From: GCA-2687515 sp002687515
GTDB lineage: Bacteria; Pseudomonadota; Alphaproteobacteria; Rhodospirillales; UBA2165
DNA length: 64,000 nucleotides
Assembly (NCBI GenBank): GCA_030745835.1
Contig: JASLNU010000108.1
Span: 11,095-75,094, forward strand
Direction: 5' to 3'
Shown here: positions 44,528 to 54,430 of the stretch, one piece after another
Layout of the letters: each line of letters starts with the position of its first letter
How positions within the stretch are numbered: the stretch's first letter is position 1
The notes under the pieces: generated by a model
What the model was told of the DNA's origin: nothing
The model's input: only the letters and a program-made list of their open reading frames with translations
Databases searched by the model: none
Translations under genes and position numbers: made by a program

Positions 44528-45481
44528 TCAGCCCTCCTCCGGACCGAATTTTTGCGCAATCCTGGCGGCATCGGGCCTGGCGCCGGCCGGGCGCTTATCG
44601 AGCGCCTCCCTGATCGCCGCGAGATGGGCCGCCGTCGTGCCGCAGCAGCCGCCGATTATGCGCGCGCCGGCATCGCGCGCCAATTGGGCGTAATCGGCCA
44701 TCACCGCCTCGGTGCCGTCATATTGGATGCCGTTCGCGGTCAATTTGGGCACGCCGCAATTCCCCTTGGCGATGATGATTTCGCCGGCCTCCGCCGCTTC
44801 GGCCAGCTGTACGATGGTTGCGACCAATTGGCGTGGGTGGGAGCCGCAATTGGCACCGAAGGCGGCGGGCGGCTGGTCCATCGCGCGCGCCGCCTCGAGG
44901 GCGGCCTGGGGTTTGGTCCCCATCATCGTCCGCCCCTTGGTATCGAAGCTCATGGTCGCGACGAAGGGAAGCCCGGTGGCCGCCGCGCCCCGCGAGGCTG
45001 CCTCCATCTCCTCGATGGCCGACATGGTTTCGATCCACAGCATATCGGCGCCGCCATCGGCCAGGGCGGCGGCCTGCTCGGCATAGGCTTCTTCCGCCTC
45101 TTCGGCGGTGAGCGGGCCGATCGGTTTGAGCAAAAAGCTGGTCGGTCCCAGGGAGCCGGCAACCAGGACCGGGCGGCCGGCGCCGTCGGCGGCGGCCCTG
45201 GCGAGACCGGCCGCGGCGCGATTGATCTCGCCGGTATCCTCGGCCAGCCCGTAGCGGTCGAGCGCGATCCGGCTGGCGCCGAAGCTGTTGGTCAGGATGA
45301 TATCGGAGCCGGCCTCGATAAAGGACTGGTGCAGGGCTGAGATGCGCCCGCCGTCGGCCAGGTTCCAGCCTTCCGGCGGCTCGCCGCGCTTGAGGCCCGC
45401 CGCGATCAGGTTGGAGCCTATGGCGCCGTCGGCCAGCACCACATCCTTGTTATCGAGCATCGGTTGCAAACTCGTCGGCAA
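44528..45481 (-). CDS. Homocysteine/betaine-homocysteine S-methyltransferase family protein
   Basis: A 317-residue barrel with the zinc ligands of the family: Cys in FGANCGSHP and the Cys pair in GARIIGGCCGTTAAH. LADGAIGSNLIAAGL and LTNSFGASR are the conserved N-terminal blocks. It transfers a methyl group from betaine, S-methylmethionine or another donor to homocysteine. The likely start is a TTG at 45481 because AAGGAG stands at proper distance; the next ATG is seven codons in. Donor not determinable. Confidence 0.87.
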   Translation of the reverse strand: MPTSLQPMLDNKDVVLADGAIGSNLIAAGLKRGEPPEGWNLADGGRISALHQSFIEAGSDIILTNSFGASRIALDRYGLAEDTGEINRAAAGLARAAADGAGRPVLVAGSLGPTSFLLKPIGPLTAEEAEEAYAEQAAALADGGADMLWIETMSAIEEMEAASRGAAATGLPFVATMSFDTKGRTMMGTKPQAALEAARAMDQPPAAFGANCGSHPRQLVATIVQLAEAAEAGEIIIAKGNCGVPKLTANGIQYDGTEAVMADYAQLARDAGARIIGGCCGTTAAHLAAIREALDKRPAGARPDAARIAQKFGPEEG

Positions 45482-45554
45482 GGTGTCGCTCTCCTTATTC
45501 GCCTGCGGCTGGGGGCGTGCGCTGGGATGGTCATAGCCGGGGCGCGGGCGGAAA

Positions 45555-45662
45555 TCAATGGACTAACGCTTGATATCCGCCCGCTGTCTTCTGGCCGCCA
45601 ATGATGTAGATTTTACCGCCGGCTGCCGCCGCCATGGCATGATTGAGGGGGCGCGGTAGCGC
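45555..45662 (-). pseudogene. Fragment of a Kelch-repeat gene
   Basis: On the minus strand the frame reads LPRPLNHAMAAAAGGKIYII followed by GGQ, a near-perfect Kelch blade (LP.PRNH..AA..GKIYVIGG), and then stops. Nothing of the neighbouring blades remains. It lies in the 256-bp gap between the methyltransferase and the frameshifted hydrolase and is best read as gene debris. Confidence 0.6.
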
Positions 45663-45737
45663 TGGCGGAGCGAACGCAACTGGGTTCGCGTGATTGGACG
45701 CGATTCGCCCGAGACCGGGAATTGGCTGATTTTACAA

Positions 45738-47473
45738 CTAATCTCCGGTTAGCGGCCAGCCATCGGTATTCGGCATCCACGATCCCTGAACCAACGGCCA
45801 ATCGATCTCGGAAACGGGAGGCGCCACCGATTTGATTTCAGCCGCGTCGGGTATCACCGGAAGCAGGAGATGCGAGCTGTGCTCGGCGTCGTGATGAACG
45901 GAATTTTCCACCGGCCAGGGCAGCAGTTGGACGTCGATCTGGCGTTGCGGATTTCCATATTGGATGTCCTCGCTGGCAATCTCGAGGCGCAGCCGGTGGC
46001 CCGCCGGCAAGGTATGGAAAATGGGCCGCAGTTCGATCTGGAATTCATAAATGACGCCCGGTTCCAGCAGGTCCATCCGTTCGAAGGGATGAAACGGCTG
46101 CCCGGGATTGGATCGCGCGGCATCTACCTCGCGGAACGACGCCTTGAGGACGCCGCGGCTTAGCGGGCGGACCGCGGCGTCCGGCAAAATAGCCGTTAAT
46201 TTAATGTGCCAGGCGGTATCGATTTCGGTCGATGACGCGTAAAGGACCAGGCTGAGCGGACCCCAGATCCTCAAATCCGCCTCCAAGGGCGGTGTGACAT
46301 AGGCGAGCACCGGTTCACCAGAGACCAATTGGGCATAAGAATCGGGCATCCGATAGCTGTCCGGTTGCTCGTCTCCGGGCGCCTCCTCATGCAGTTGACC
46401 CGAGGCCGGACCGGTTGCCGCACCGGCGCGCAGAAAATATTTTTTCCATTGAGTGCGGGCGAGCGGATATTCGTTTTCATATCGCCACCGCCGGGTGCCC
46501 GAATCGAAGATCGCCACCTCGGGTTCGTCCATGATACCGGTGTCGATACCCTTCAGCCAATGGTCGAACCAGCGCAGCATTTGGCGGTTCAGCGGCCGGT
46601 TCGTTAAATAGCGCAGATGCGACCAAAATCCCGTCGGCGGCACCACCATCAGCTTTTTGGGGGCGTCAATGCGCGGGTAACCCCAGAGCTGGCCACGGAA
46701 ATGCATGGCGCCGCCCTGCGGGCAAATGGCCATCGTCGGGGTCTTGATCCGATCCAGTTTGGTCCACGCCGAGCGCTCCCGGTACCAGGCGCCGTCATGG
46801 GGATGGGTGGCGACTTCGTAGTGCAGATTGATCGGCGGCAGCTTGCCCTCGACCCGCCCCGGCCAGGCCGTCTGGGAGGTGATGTATTGGGCCCAATTGC
46901 CCAGGAATTGATGCTGAAAAATACCGCCTTGATAACAGACGTCGCGGTAAAGATCGGTGGTGCCGTCACATTGACAGATGCATTTGAGATGCGGCGGCTG
47001 AGCGATGGCGGCGGCGTATTGCGACCAGCTCCAATAAGAATCTCCGATCATGCCCACATTACCTGTGCACCAGGGCTGGGCGGCGATCCACTCGATCAAA
47101 TCGTAGCCGTCGGTCCGTTCCCTTTCGTCGAGCCAGCGCCATTGTCCTTCGGACAGCCCGCCACCCCGGCCTTGGGCAATAACGTGAACGTAGCCCTTGG
47201 CACGTAAAACGAGGTGGCGCCGGATTCGATGGCGTGGCTCCAATGCGGCGGCTTGCGCTGGATATCCTGCATGTAGGGCGCCAGCGAGAGCAGCGCCGGG
47301 TAACTTCCCTCCGCTTCGGGCCGGTATACATCCACCGCCAGCCGCACGCCGTCGCGCATGGTGACATAGATGTTGGCGTCAAGCCTGGCGCCTTCGGGCG
47401 GCTGCGGCGGGCTCACCAGTTCCTTGGGGTAGATGAGATCGACCGCCGGCTTTGAATTCCCGTCATCTGCCAT
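45738..47473 (-). pseudogene. CocE/NonD-family hydrolase, interrupted by a frameshift
   Basis: Two overlapping frames together make one X-Pro dipeptidyl-peptidase/cocaine-esterase type hydrolase of about 578 residues. The first, from the ATG at 47473 (GAGGT upstream), carries VTMRDGVRLAVDVYRPE and runs out of register near 47200. The second resumes as RAKGYVHVIAQGRGGG, then WCTGNVGMIGDSYWSWSQYAA with the nucleophile Ser, and the C-terminal jelly-roll domain. Adding one base around 47200 restores one continuous frame. All other landmarks are intact, so the lesion is recent or a sequence error. It is divergent from two paralogues. Confidence 0.8.
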
Positions 47474-47575
47474 TGCTTGCACCTCGGATTCTGGCGCCGA
47501 TAATACCGGCGCCATGCCCGGATTTCCGGTAGTATCGGTTATTGGAAATTATACTTGGCATCCAGGACAAAGGCG

Positions 47576-49189
47576 ATGATCGAAGCAACGGTCGATCCGG
47601 CAAGCGTCTCCCAACCCGAATTCGGGTTGATCGTCGAAAAGGACATCGATATGTCGGCGCGCGACGGCCTCTGCCTGAAATGCGACATCTTCAGGCCCGA
47701 CGGCGACGGCCGCTTTCCGGTCATCATGACGCTCGGCCCTTATCCCAAGGGAGACCATATCGACTATGGCGATCGGGCCGAGGAATCGGGTCCCTACATG
47801 CATTGGGAATCGGCCAACCCGGAATGGTGGGTGCCGCGCGGCTATGTGCAGATCAGGGTGGATGCCCGGGGATCCGGCGCCTCGCCCGGATATTGCGACA
47901 TTTTGTCCCGCCAGGAGACGGAGGATTATTACGATTGCATCGAATGGGCGGCGGTTCAGTCTTGGTGCAACGGCAATGTCGGGCTGATGGGAATATCCTA
48001 CTTTGCCGTCAATCAGTGGAACGTCGCCGCTATGCAGCCGCCGCATTTGAAAGCGATGATCCCCTGGGAAGGATGGGGGGACCTGTATCGCGACGCCTGC
48101 TACCATGGCGGCATATTCAGCGACGGCTTTTTCGGCACCTGGTACTGGCCGCGGGTGGTGGAGAGAACGCTCGGCGAAAACCCGGAAAATTGGCAGCAGC
48201 AATTCCTGCCTTTCTACGACATCATTCAGGAGATCGGTCTCGACGACGATTTTTACCGGGAAAGGAGCGTTGATTGGGACCAAGTGCAAACACCGTTCCT
48301 CAGCGCCGGAAACTGGGGAAACCGCGAATTGCACCTGCGCGGCAACACCGAAGGATACTTTCGCGCCGCCGCGGCGGACAAGCGGCTGCGGATCCATACC
48401 GGAACGCATATCGCGCCCTTCTACCGCCTTGAAGGCCGGCTCGATCAGATGCGCTATTTCGACTATTGGCTCAAGGGTATAGATAACGGTCTTGATCAGG
48501 ATCCGCCGGTGAAACTGGCCATCCGGACATCGGCCGATGAGGAGCAATGGCGGTTCGAGAACGAATGGCCGCTGGCCAGGACCCGGTGGACCAAATTATT
48601 CCTCGATGGCCGGGGTGGCGGCCGGTTGGCCGATAAGGCGGCGGCGGACAGCGGTTCCGTTACCTATTCGGCTGCCGGGCCGCGTGGCGATGAATTCAGG
48701 GGCGCCAGGTTCCACACCGAGGCGATGTCCGGCGACGTCGAAATCACCGGCCCGGTGAGCCTGGTTCTGTGGGTGTCTTCGTCAACCGAGGATATGGATA
48801 TCTTCGCCAGCCTCCACAATATCGATCCCGACGGCCGCGAAATCAGTTTCCCCAATGGCATGCACGAACCCGCCCCGGTGTCGAAAGGTTGGCTGCGCTT
48901 GTCCCATAGGAAGCTCGATGCGGAACTGTCGGAGCCCTGGCGGCCTTACCACGCGCATGATGAGGTTCAACCACTGTCCCCCGGCGAGGTCGTCAAGGCA
49001 GAAGTCGAAATCCTGCCGATGAGCAATATCCTCAAAAAGGGCCACCGGCTCAGATTGGATATCCAGCCATGGGATGACAGCCATCAAACCCGGTATTCAC
49101 ATGACAATTCGGCTCGCTGGCGCGGCGAGAACACGGTTTATTTCGGCGGCCCCACCGCGTCCTGTCTGTTGTTGCCGTTTATCCCTTGA
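47576..49189 (+). CDS. CocE/NonD-family hydrolase
   Basis: A 537-residue alpha/beta hydrolase with C-terminal jelly roll, as in X-Pro dipeptidyl peptidase, cocaine esterase and glutaryl-7-ACA acylase. Landmarks are MSARDGLCLKCDIFRPDGDG, RVDARGSGASPG, WCNGNVGLMGISYFAVNQW with the nucleophile Ser, and GDLYRDACYHGGIF. The C-terminal domain starts near residue 340. The ATG at 47576 follows AGGAC; a TTG seven codons earlier is possible. No signal peptide is evident. Substrate probably an ester or amide. Confidence 0.87.
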   Translation: MIEATVDPASVSQPEFGLIVEKDIDMSARDGLCLKCDIFRPDGDGRFPVIMTLGPYPKGDHIDYGDRAEESGPYMHWESANPEWWVPRGYVQIRVDARGSGASPGYCDILSRQETEDYYDCIEWAAVQSWCNGNVGLMGISYFAVNQWNVAAMQPPHLKAMIPWEGWGDLYRDACYHGGIFSDGFFGTWYWPRVVERTLGENPENWQQQFLPFYDIIQEIGLDDDFYRERSVDWDQVQTPFLSAGNWGNRELHLRGNTEGYFRAAAADKRLRIHTGTHIAPFYRLEGRLDQMRYFDYWLKGIDNGLDQDPPVKLAIRTSADEEQWRFENEWPLARTRWTKLFLDGRGGGRLADKAAADSGSVTYSAAGPRGDEFRGARFHTEAMSGDVEITGPVSLVLWVSSSTEDMDIFASLHNIDPDGREISFPNGMHEPAPVSKGWLRLSHRKLDAELSEPWRPYHAHDEVQPLSPGEVVKAEVEILPMSNILKKGHRLRLDIQPWDDSHQTRYSHDNSARWRGENTVYFGGPTASCLLLPFIP

Positions 49190-49291
49190 CCGACCCGGAG
49201 GCATTGCCGGAACATGCAGAACTGCTGGATTCTGAAAGAAGACCGGGGTCGGGCAAATTAATTTGACCACCAAATCGGCGAGGGGGAAAAG

Positions 49292-51028
49292 ATGGCGACG
49301 CTGATCGAGATAATGGATTCATCGGCGGGTGGAATTGTCCTTGACCATGACGTGGACGTGCTCATGCGCGACGGGGCACGGCTCAAGGCCAACGTCTTCC
49401 GGCCCGAACAAAATGGCCAATATCCGGTGCTCATGACCTTCGGGCCTTACAGCAAGGACATTCATTTCAGCACGCATCGCCTCGAATCGTGGGAATCGAT
49501 GACCAGCGACAACCCGGCGATACTCGAAAATTCTTCCGGCAAGTGGATGGTGTTCGAAACTCCGGATCCCGAGGTTTGGGTGCCCCACGGCTACATCGTC
49601 ATCCGCGTCGATTCGCGCGGCGCGGCGAAGTCGCCAGGCATGCTCGACCCCAATTCGCCGGCTGAGTTCAGTGATTTTCACGATGCCATCGAGTGGGCCG
49701 GGGTGCAGCCCTGGTGCAACGGCAAGGTCGGGCTGCTGGGCATCTCTTACTATGCCTGCGGCCAGTGGATGGTCGCCGCCCTGCGCCCGCCGCACCTCGC
49801 CGCCATCCTGCCGTGGCAGGGCACCTGCGATTTCTACCGCGGCCGCACCCGGCAGGGCGGCATCTTTTGCGACGGTTTCATCGGCCTGTGGTGGAACCGG
49901 ATCGTCGAGGCGCGCCAGCACGGCAATCCCGAATGCACGCATACCGACATGATCACCGGCGCGCCGATCACCGGGCCGGAACGGTTAGGTGCCGACCAGC
50001 TGGCGGCCAATCGTGCCGACTATATCGGCAACATCCTGGCCCATCCGCTGAACGACGCGTGGTATCAGGCCCGCAGCGGCGATCTGTCGCAGATCGATAT
50101 CCCGGCGCTGGTGGTTGCCAATTGGGGTGGGCTAGGGCTGCACCTGCGCGGCACCATCCGGGGGTTCATGGATATCGCTTCCAAGGACAAGTGGCTGAAG
50201 GTGCAGGCGGGCTCCTATTTCGCCACTTTCTTCGACCCGGCCAGCGTCGCCTTGCAGCGGAAATTCCTCGATCGATACCTGAAGGACATCGACAATGGCT
50301 GGGAAGACGAGCCCCGCGTCGAGGTCATGGTCCGCGCCTCCGACGATACCGTCAAGCGCATCGTCCGGGGCAGCCAATGGCCGCTCCCCGAAACCGATTG
50401 GCGGCAGCTCTATCTTGATGCATCGGACTGCAGCCTGAAGTGGGAGCCGCCCGGAGACGCCGCCGCGCTCAGCTATCAAGCGACCGGCCAAGGGGTCAGC
50501 TTCGCATCCGGCCCGCTGGCGGCAGACACCGAGCTTGCCGGTCCCATCAAGGCGCGGCTTTGCGTTGCCTCCGATGTCGAGGACATGGACCTGTTCGTAA
50601 CCCTCCGCGTCTTCGGCGCCGACGGAAAAGAGGCGACGTTTTTCGCCTCGGACGAGGCGCAAATGCCGGTCTCGCAGGGCTGGCTCCGGGTTACACAACG
50701 CAAGCTCGATCCCGGCCGTTCGACCGAGTTTCAACCCTTCCACAGCCACGACGAGCGCCAACTGCTGGCCGCCGGCGAAGTCTACGAGGTTGATGTCGAG
50801 GTATGGCCGACCAGCATCGCGCTGCCGGCGGGCGGGCGCTTGGAGCTGCTAATCGCCGGGCGCGATTTCGAACGGCCCGGCGCAACCGGCCCACGCAAGG
50901 GCTCCGGCCCATTCACCCACAATAGCCCCAGCGACCGTCCGCCGGAACGTCATTCGGGCAACCATACGATCCATGCCGGCGGCGAGCACCGGTCCTACCT
51001 GCTGCTGCCGTTCCTGCCGCCGGATTGA
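49292..51028 (+). CDS. CocE/NonD-family hydrolase
   Basis: A 578-residue paralogue of the preceding gene: LMRDGARLKANVFRPEQNG, RVDSRGAAKSPG, WCNGKVGLLGISYYACGQW (nucleophile Ser) and the C-terminal jelly roll from about residue 360. GAGGGGGAAAAG precedes the ATG. With its neighbour and the frameshifted copy it makes a three-gene family in 5.3 kb. The Liv-type importer that follows could bring in their substrate or a product (inference). Confidence 0.87.
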   Translation: MATLIEIMDSSAGGIVLDHDVDVLMRDGARLKANVFRPEQNGQYPVLMTFGPYSKDIHFSTHRLESWESMTSDNPAILENSSGKWMVFETPDPEVWVPHGYIVIRVDSRGAAKSPGMLDPNSPAEFSDFHDAIEWAGVQPWCNGKVGLLGISYYACGQWMVAALRPPHLAAILPWQGTCDFYRGRTRQGGIFCDGFIGLWWNRIVEARQHGNPECTHTDMITGAPITGPERLGADQLAANRADYIGNILAHPLNDAWYQARSGDLSQIDIPALVVANWGGLGLHLRGTIRGFMDIASKDKWLKVQAGSYFATFFDPASVALQRKFLDRYLKDIDNGWEDEPRVEVMVRASDDTVKRIVRGSQWPLPETDWRQLYLDASDCSLKWEPPGDAAALSYQATGQGVSFASGPLAADTELAGPIKARLCVASDVEDMDLFVTLRVFGADGKEATFFASDEAQMPVSQGWLRVTQRKLDPGRSTEFQPFHSHDERQLLAAGEVYEVDVEVWPTSIALPAGGRLELLIAGRDFERPGATGPRKGSGPFTHNSPSDRPPERHSGNHTIHAGGEHRSYLLLPFLPPD

Positions 51029-51153
51029 CGCGGCGTTCGCTGGAGCGAGTTCTTAAAAGTGCTCCAGAATTGTTAAGAGCATTTGACCTTGAACCACCTG
51101 ATAGGGCCGGCCAGGCGAATACGACAGAAGCGGTGCGTCCGGACGACAATAAA

Positions 51154-51712
51154 TTAGCCAAACGGACTTCCGAACACGGCCAAACCGCCAAGATCAAACC
51201 TTCGGATGGCCACAGGAAAATTTGCCCACCCCTGAGGGTGGCATGTTGGTACGGCCCGACCTGGTACATGGGTAACAGATTGGACCGGCGGTTTGATCGC
51301 AACAAAGCGCATCGTCGGCCGCGTCACCGCCTCCGAGATGGCCTCCGCGTCCGCCGCATCGGTTTTGCCCCACTTCACATAGGGCTTCACATAGGCCGGC
51401 GGCATCAGTTTGAACTGGTGCCTCAACGTAGACAGCTGCCGCGCCCAGTAGTGGCTGGTGGCGCAGGCCTCGATGCCAACCAGACAGGGCGCGAGCTTAT
51501 TGAAGAACGGCAGCATCTGGCGCCGACGCAACGTTCTGCAGACAACAACATCGCCCGCTTCATCAATGGCGTGGACTTGAAAAACATTCTTGGCCAGATC
51601 GAGGCCGACGGTGGCAATCTTCATGATGGATGGCTCCTTTTGCTCGTGGTTGAATATGACAACCACACTTTGGCACCTAGATGCCGGGAGCGGGAGCCAT
51701 CCACCCCATCTG
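51154..51712 (-). mobile_element. IS110-family element, 3'-truncated transposase
   Basis: From the ATG at 51624 the frame reads TVGLDLAKNVFQVHAIDEAG, LVGIEACATSHYWARQL, LMPPAYVKPYVKWGKTDAADAEAI and AVTRPTMRFVAIK: the DEDD nuclease domain of IS110 transposases. After about 115 residues, near 51275, it changes into unrelated sequence and the C-terminal Ser-transposase half is missing. Upstream an inverted pair (GGATGGCTCC/GGAGCCATCC) at about 51628-51703 resembles the leader of such elements. The sequence beyond the break (51190-51270, TGTTACCCATGTACC and GGTGGGCAAATTTTCC) resembles the end repeats of IS21-like elements, at low confidence. Confidence 0.75.
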
Positions 51713-51731
51713 CTTTGCCCCAAACCAGACT

Positions 51732-51857
51732 CTCGCCTTGCCGAAGGAAGTGGAACATTGGTCGCCGACCACGCTGTATGAAAAGCCGGTCAAAATCGGA
51801 GCCAGGGGCGTCCGCCATGGCCGGTATACCACCTTCCAATTGGCCGTTCCGGCGTAG
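51732..51857 (+). pseudogene. C-terminal relic of an IS1380-family transposase
   Basis: The frame reads LALPKEVEHWSPTTLYEKPV followed by KIGARGVRHGRYTTFQLAV and a stop. This matches the conserved C-terminal end of IS1380 transposases (PKEVEHWSLTTLREKLVKIGAKVV.HGRYVTFQ). Nothing upstream of the QTRL segment is recognisable, since the IS110 relic abuts it. It is one of several transposase fragments marking this point as an insertion hot spot. Confidence 0.65.
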
Positions 51858-52189
51858 GCCGAGGGAATTGACGGCGAGGTGAAAAATGCGGGAGAGGTAC
51901 GCCAGGATGGCGGAAAATATGAGAATATGGCCTACCAGGCACGGCCGGCGCACGAAAACCAGGCTATCGTTCGGCTGCGGAAGGAAAACCAATTCTACAG
52001 GGCGCAATTTTTGTAAGGTCGAAGTGGATTTCAAGCCTATTTGAGAAATCTCAGATTGTTATATTACGAAAATTGTTCAATTATTTTGGCATCTTCATCA
52101 ATTTACTTTAGGATATCCGATGGACCGTATTATGGTCCGGTTCAGTTCATCTGAACTTAGAGACAATTAAACCCAGGGAGAATATTCAA
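51858..52189. promoter_or_regulatory. Leader region of the second importer operon
   Basis: This 332-bp stretch holds no gene. It becomes AT-rich from about 52030, where a promoter would be expected. Two adjacent inverted repeats precede the binding-protein gene: GGACC/GGTCC at 52122-52138 and GTTCAG/CTGAAC at 52140-52156, 34 bp before the ATG. They could be an operator or leader hairpins. Confidence 0.4.
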
Positions 52190-53377
52190 ATGAAAACCAA
52201 GCTGTTAATGACGGCCGCGCTTGCGGCCCTCACTGCTCTTCCGATGCAGGCCCAGCCAGCATCGGCAGAGGACAAAGAAGTCAGAGTTGGCTTCATGAAT
52301 GGATTTCCAGGTGGACGCGGTATTTTCGGCCGCGACCAGCGTGACGGTTTCCTGCTGGCGCTCGATCATCTGGGTGGCAAGCTGGGTGGACTGCCGGCCA
52401 AGGTCATCATCGGTGACACCCAGCACAAACCCGACGTCGGCCGTCAGGTCATGGACAAGTTCATCAAGAAGGACAAAGTCCATTTCGTGGTCGGCATCAC
52501 CTGGTCCAACGTCCTCGCCGCCGTCTACAAACAGGCGCTCAAGAGCAAGACGTTCCTGATCAGCTCCAACGCCGGATGGTCGGCAATGGACGGCAAGTTC
52601 TGCAATCCCTACTTCTTCCGCTCGTCCTGGAACAACGACGCGACGCCGGAAGCCATGGGCAAGGCCCTGCAGGACGAGAATTTGAAAAGCGTGTATCTGC
52701 TGTCTGCCAACTATCAGGCGGGGAAGGACATGCTGACCGGCTATCTGCGCTACTACAAAGGCAAGGTGGCCGGCCGCACGCTTTACAAGCTCGGCAATTC
52801 AGACTGGCAGGCGGAACTTTCCCAGATCCGGGCGGCCAAGCCGAGCGCCATTTTCGCCTTCGCGCCAGGCGGCATGGGGATATCGCTGGCCAAGCAGTTC
52901 AACGCCGCCGGGTTGAACAAAAAGATGAAGCTGTACACGGTGTTCGCCGTCGACTGGATGACCCTCAAGGCCTATGGCAAGGCCGCCATCGGCACCTTCC
53001 ATACCAGCTTCTGGGATGCCGACTCCAAAAACCCGGCGAATGTCCGGTTCAAGCGGGATCATGCCAAGAAGTATAAGCGCGCCGGATCCATGTTCGGCGT
53101 GCAAGGCTATGATGCGGCGCTGCTGATCGATCTCGGTATCCGCGGTGCCAATGGCAACCTCGAGGACCATGACTCGATCCGGGACGCCATGCGGACCGCC
53201 AACATCAACTCGCCCAGGGGCAGTTTCATATACAACGTCAACCACAGCCCGATCCAAAACTACTACAAGCGCGAAGTGGTCGCGGATGAGAAAGGCAACG
53301 CAAAGATCGTGACGCGGGAGACCGTGTTCCGGGGTCACAAGGACGCCTATTACACCCAGTGCAAGATGAAATGGTGA
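52190..53377 (+). CDS. Liv-type ABC importer substrate-binding protein (second system)
   Basis: A 395-residue periplasmic binding protein with a clear signal peptide (MKTKLLMTAALAALTALPMQ.QPASA). The mature part (VRVGFMNGFPGGRGIFGRDQRDGFLLALDHLGGKLGG) is of the branched-chain amide/amino-acid receptor type. CAGGGAG precedes the ATG. It is the first gene of livK-livH-livM-livG-livF order and is separated from livH by a hairpin. It is clearly different from the receptor at 39-40 kb. Ligand unknown; the neighbouring hydrolases suggest an amide or ester-derived compound. Confidence 0.9.
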   Translation: MKTKLLMTAALAALTALPMQAQPASAEDKEVRVGFMNGFPGGRGIFGRDQRDGFLLALDHLGGKLGGLPAKVIIGDTQHKPDVGRQVMDKFIKKDKVHFVVGITWSNVLAAVYKQALKSKTFLISSNAGWSAMDGKFCNPYFFRSSWNNDATPEAMGKALQDENLKSVYLLSANYQAGKDMLTGYLRYYKGKVAGRTLYKLGNSDWQAELSQIRAAKPSAIFAFAPGGMGISLAKQFNAAGLNKKMKLYTVFAVDWMTLKAYGKAAIGTFHTSFWDADSKNPANVRFKRDHAKKYKRAGSMFGVQGYDAALLIDLGIRGANGNLEDHDSIRDAMRTANINSPRGSFIYNVNHSPIQNYYKREVVADEKGNAKIVTRETVFRGHKDAYYTQCKMKW

Positions 53378-53416
53378 CATCGGGCTAGACGGAACTCGAA
53401 CAGACCGGCCGACGGA

Positions 53417-53452
53417 GGTGACGGATGGGGAAGAACCTTCCCCATCCGCACC
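53417..53452 (+). terminator. Hairpin between binding-protein gene and livH
   Basis: CGGATGGGGAAG and CTTCCCCATCCG form a perfect 12-bp stem with a 3-base loop. It is extended by GGTG/CACC across one bulged base. There is no T-run. It begins 39 bp after the binding-protein stop. Such hairpins commonly stabilise the receptor message or attenuate downstream transcription so that the receptor exceeds the membrane proteins. Confidence 0.6.
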
Positions 53453-53503
53453 TGTTTCGCCTGCGCCTTCCCAACCTTTCCCCGATGACGGTGATCGATC
53501 TCC

Positions 53504-54427
53504 ATGAACTTTCTGCTGTTCCTTGAGCAAATCCTGAACGGCCTGCAATTCGGCGTTTTCCTTTTCCTGATTTCGGCCGGACTGACCCTGGTGCTGGGAA
53601 TCATGAACGTGGTCAATCTCGCCCATGGCGCGCTCTACATGATGGGCGCCTATTTCGCGGCGACGTTTTTTGCCTGGACCGGCAGCCTCTGGATCGCCTT
53701 TTTTCTGATGATCCCGGCCTCCCTGGCCATCGGCATGGCGGTGGAGGTCATCACCCTTCGCCGGCTCTATGATCGCGATCACATGGACCAGGTTCTGGCG
53801 ACGTTCGGGCTCATCCTGTTTTTCAACGAGGGCGTAAAACTGATCTGGGGCGTCGAATCCCAGAACATGCCGATCCCCGAGGCCCTGAGCAGCGGTGTCG
53901 AGATCTTTCCCGATGCGCCCTATCCGACCTACCGGCTGGCGATCATCGGGGTGGGCTTGCTGGTTGCGGTGGTTCTCTATTTTTTCATTTCCCGTACGCG
54001 GACGGGAATGCTCATCCGAGCGGGCGCCAGCAACGGCCCCATGATCCGGGCCTTGGGAGTCAACATCCGCCTGCTCTATACGGTGATCTTCGGCATCGGC
54101 GCCTTTTTCGCGGGTCTGGCGGGGCTGATGGCGGGGCCCATCCTTTCGGTGGAGCCGGGGATGGGCGACGACATGCTGATCCTGGCCTTCGTGGTCATCG
54201 TCATCGGCGGCATCGGGTCGATCCGGGGCGCCCTGGTGGCCTCCATCCTGGTCGGGGTGTTCGAGGTGGTCGGGCGGTCTTATTTGCCGGCGCTCCTGGA
54301 TGAGCTGCTGTCTTCCGACGTCGCCCAGACGGTGGGGCCGGCCCTGGCCTCCATGCTCATCTACATTCTGATGATCCTGGTGCTCTTCTTCCGGCCCCAG
54401 GGGTTGTTCCCGGCGCGGACGGGATAG
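53504..54427 (+). CDS. livH: Liv-type ABC importer permease (LivH, second system)
   Basis: A 307-residue permease: ILNGLQFGVFLFLISAGLTLVLGIMNVVNLAHGALYMMGAY is the family start and FVVIVIGGIGSIRGALVASILVGVFE the coupling loop. About eight membrane segments. It lies 126 bp after the receptor gene and 3 bp before livM. Confidence 0.93.
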   Translation: MNFLLFLEQILNGLQFGVFLFLISAGLTLVLGIMNVVNLAHGALYMMGAYFAATFFAWTGSLWIAFFLMIPASLAIGMAVEVITLRRLYDRDHMDQVLATFGLILFFNEGVKLIWGVESQNMPIPEALSSGVEIFPDAPYPTYRLAIIGVGLLVAVVLYFFISRTRTGMLIRAGASNGPMIRALGVNIRLLYTVIFGIGAFFAGLAGLMAGPILSVEPGMGDDMLILAFVVIVIGGIGSIRGALVASILVGVFEVVGRSYLPALLDELLSSDVAQTVGPALASMLIYILMILVLFFRPQGLFPARTG

Positions 54428-54430
54428 GCT

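Noticed and set aside
51621..52034. 137-codon minus-strand frame between the IS110 relic and the importer operon
   Set aside because: Its region is explained on the plus strand by the IS1380 transposase tail and on the minus strand by the IS110 leader; the long frame crosses both and matches neither.
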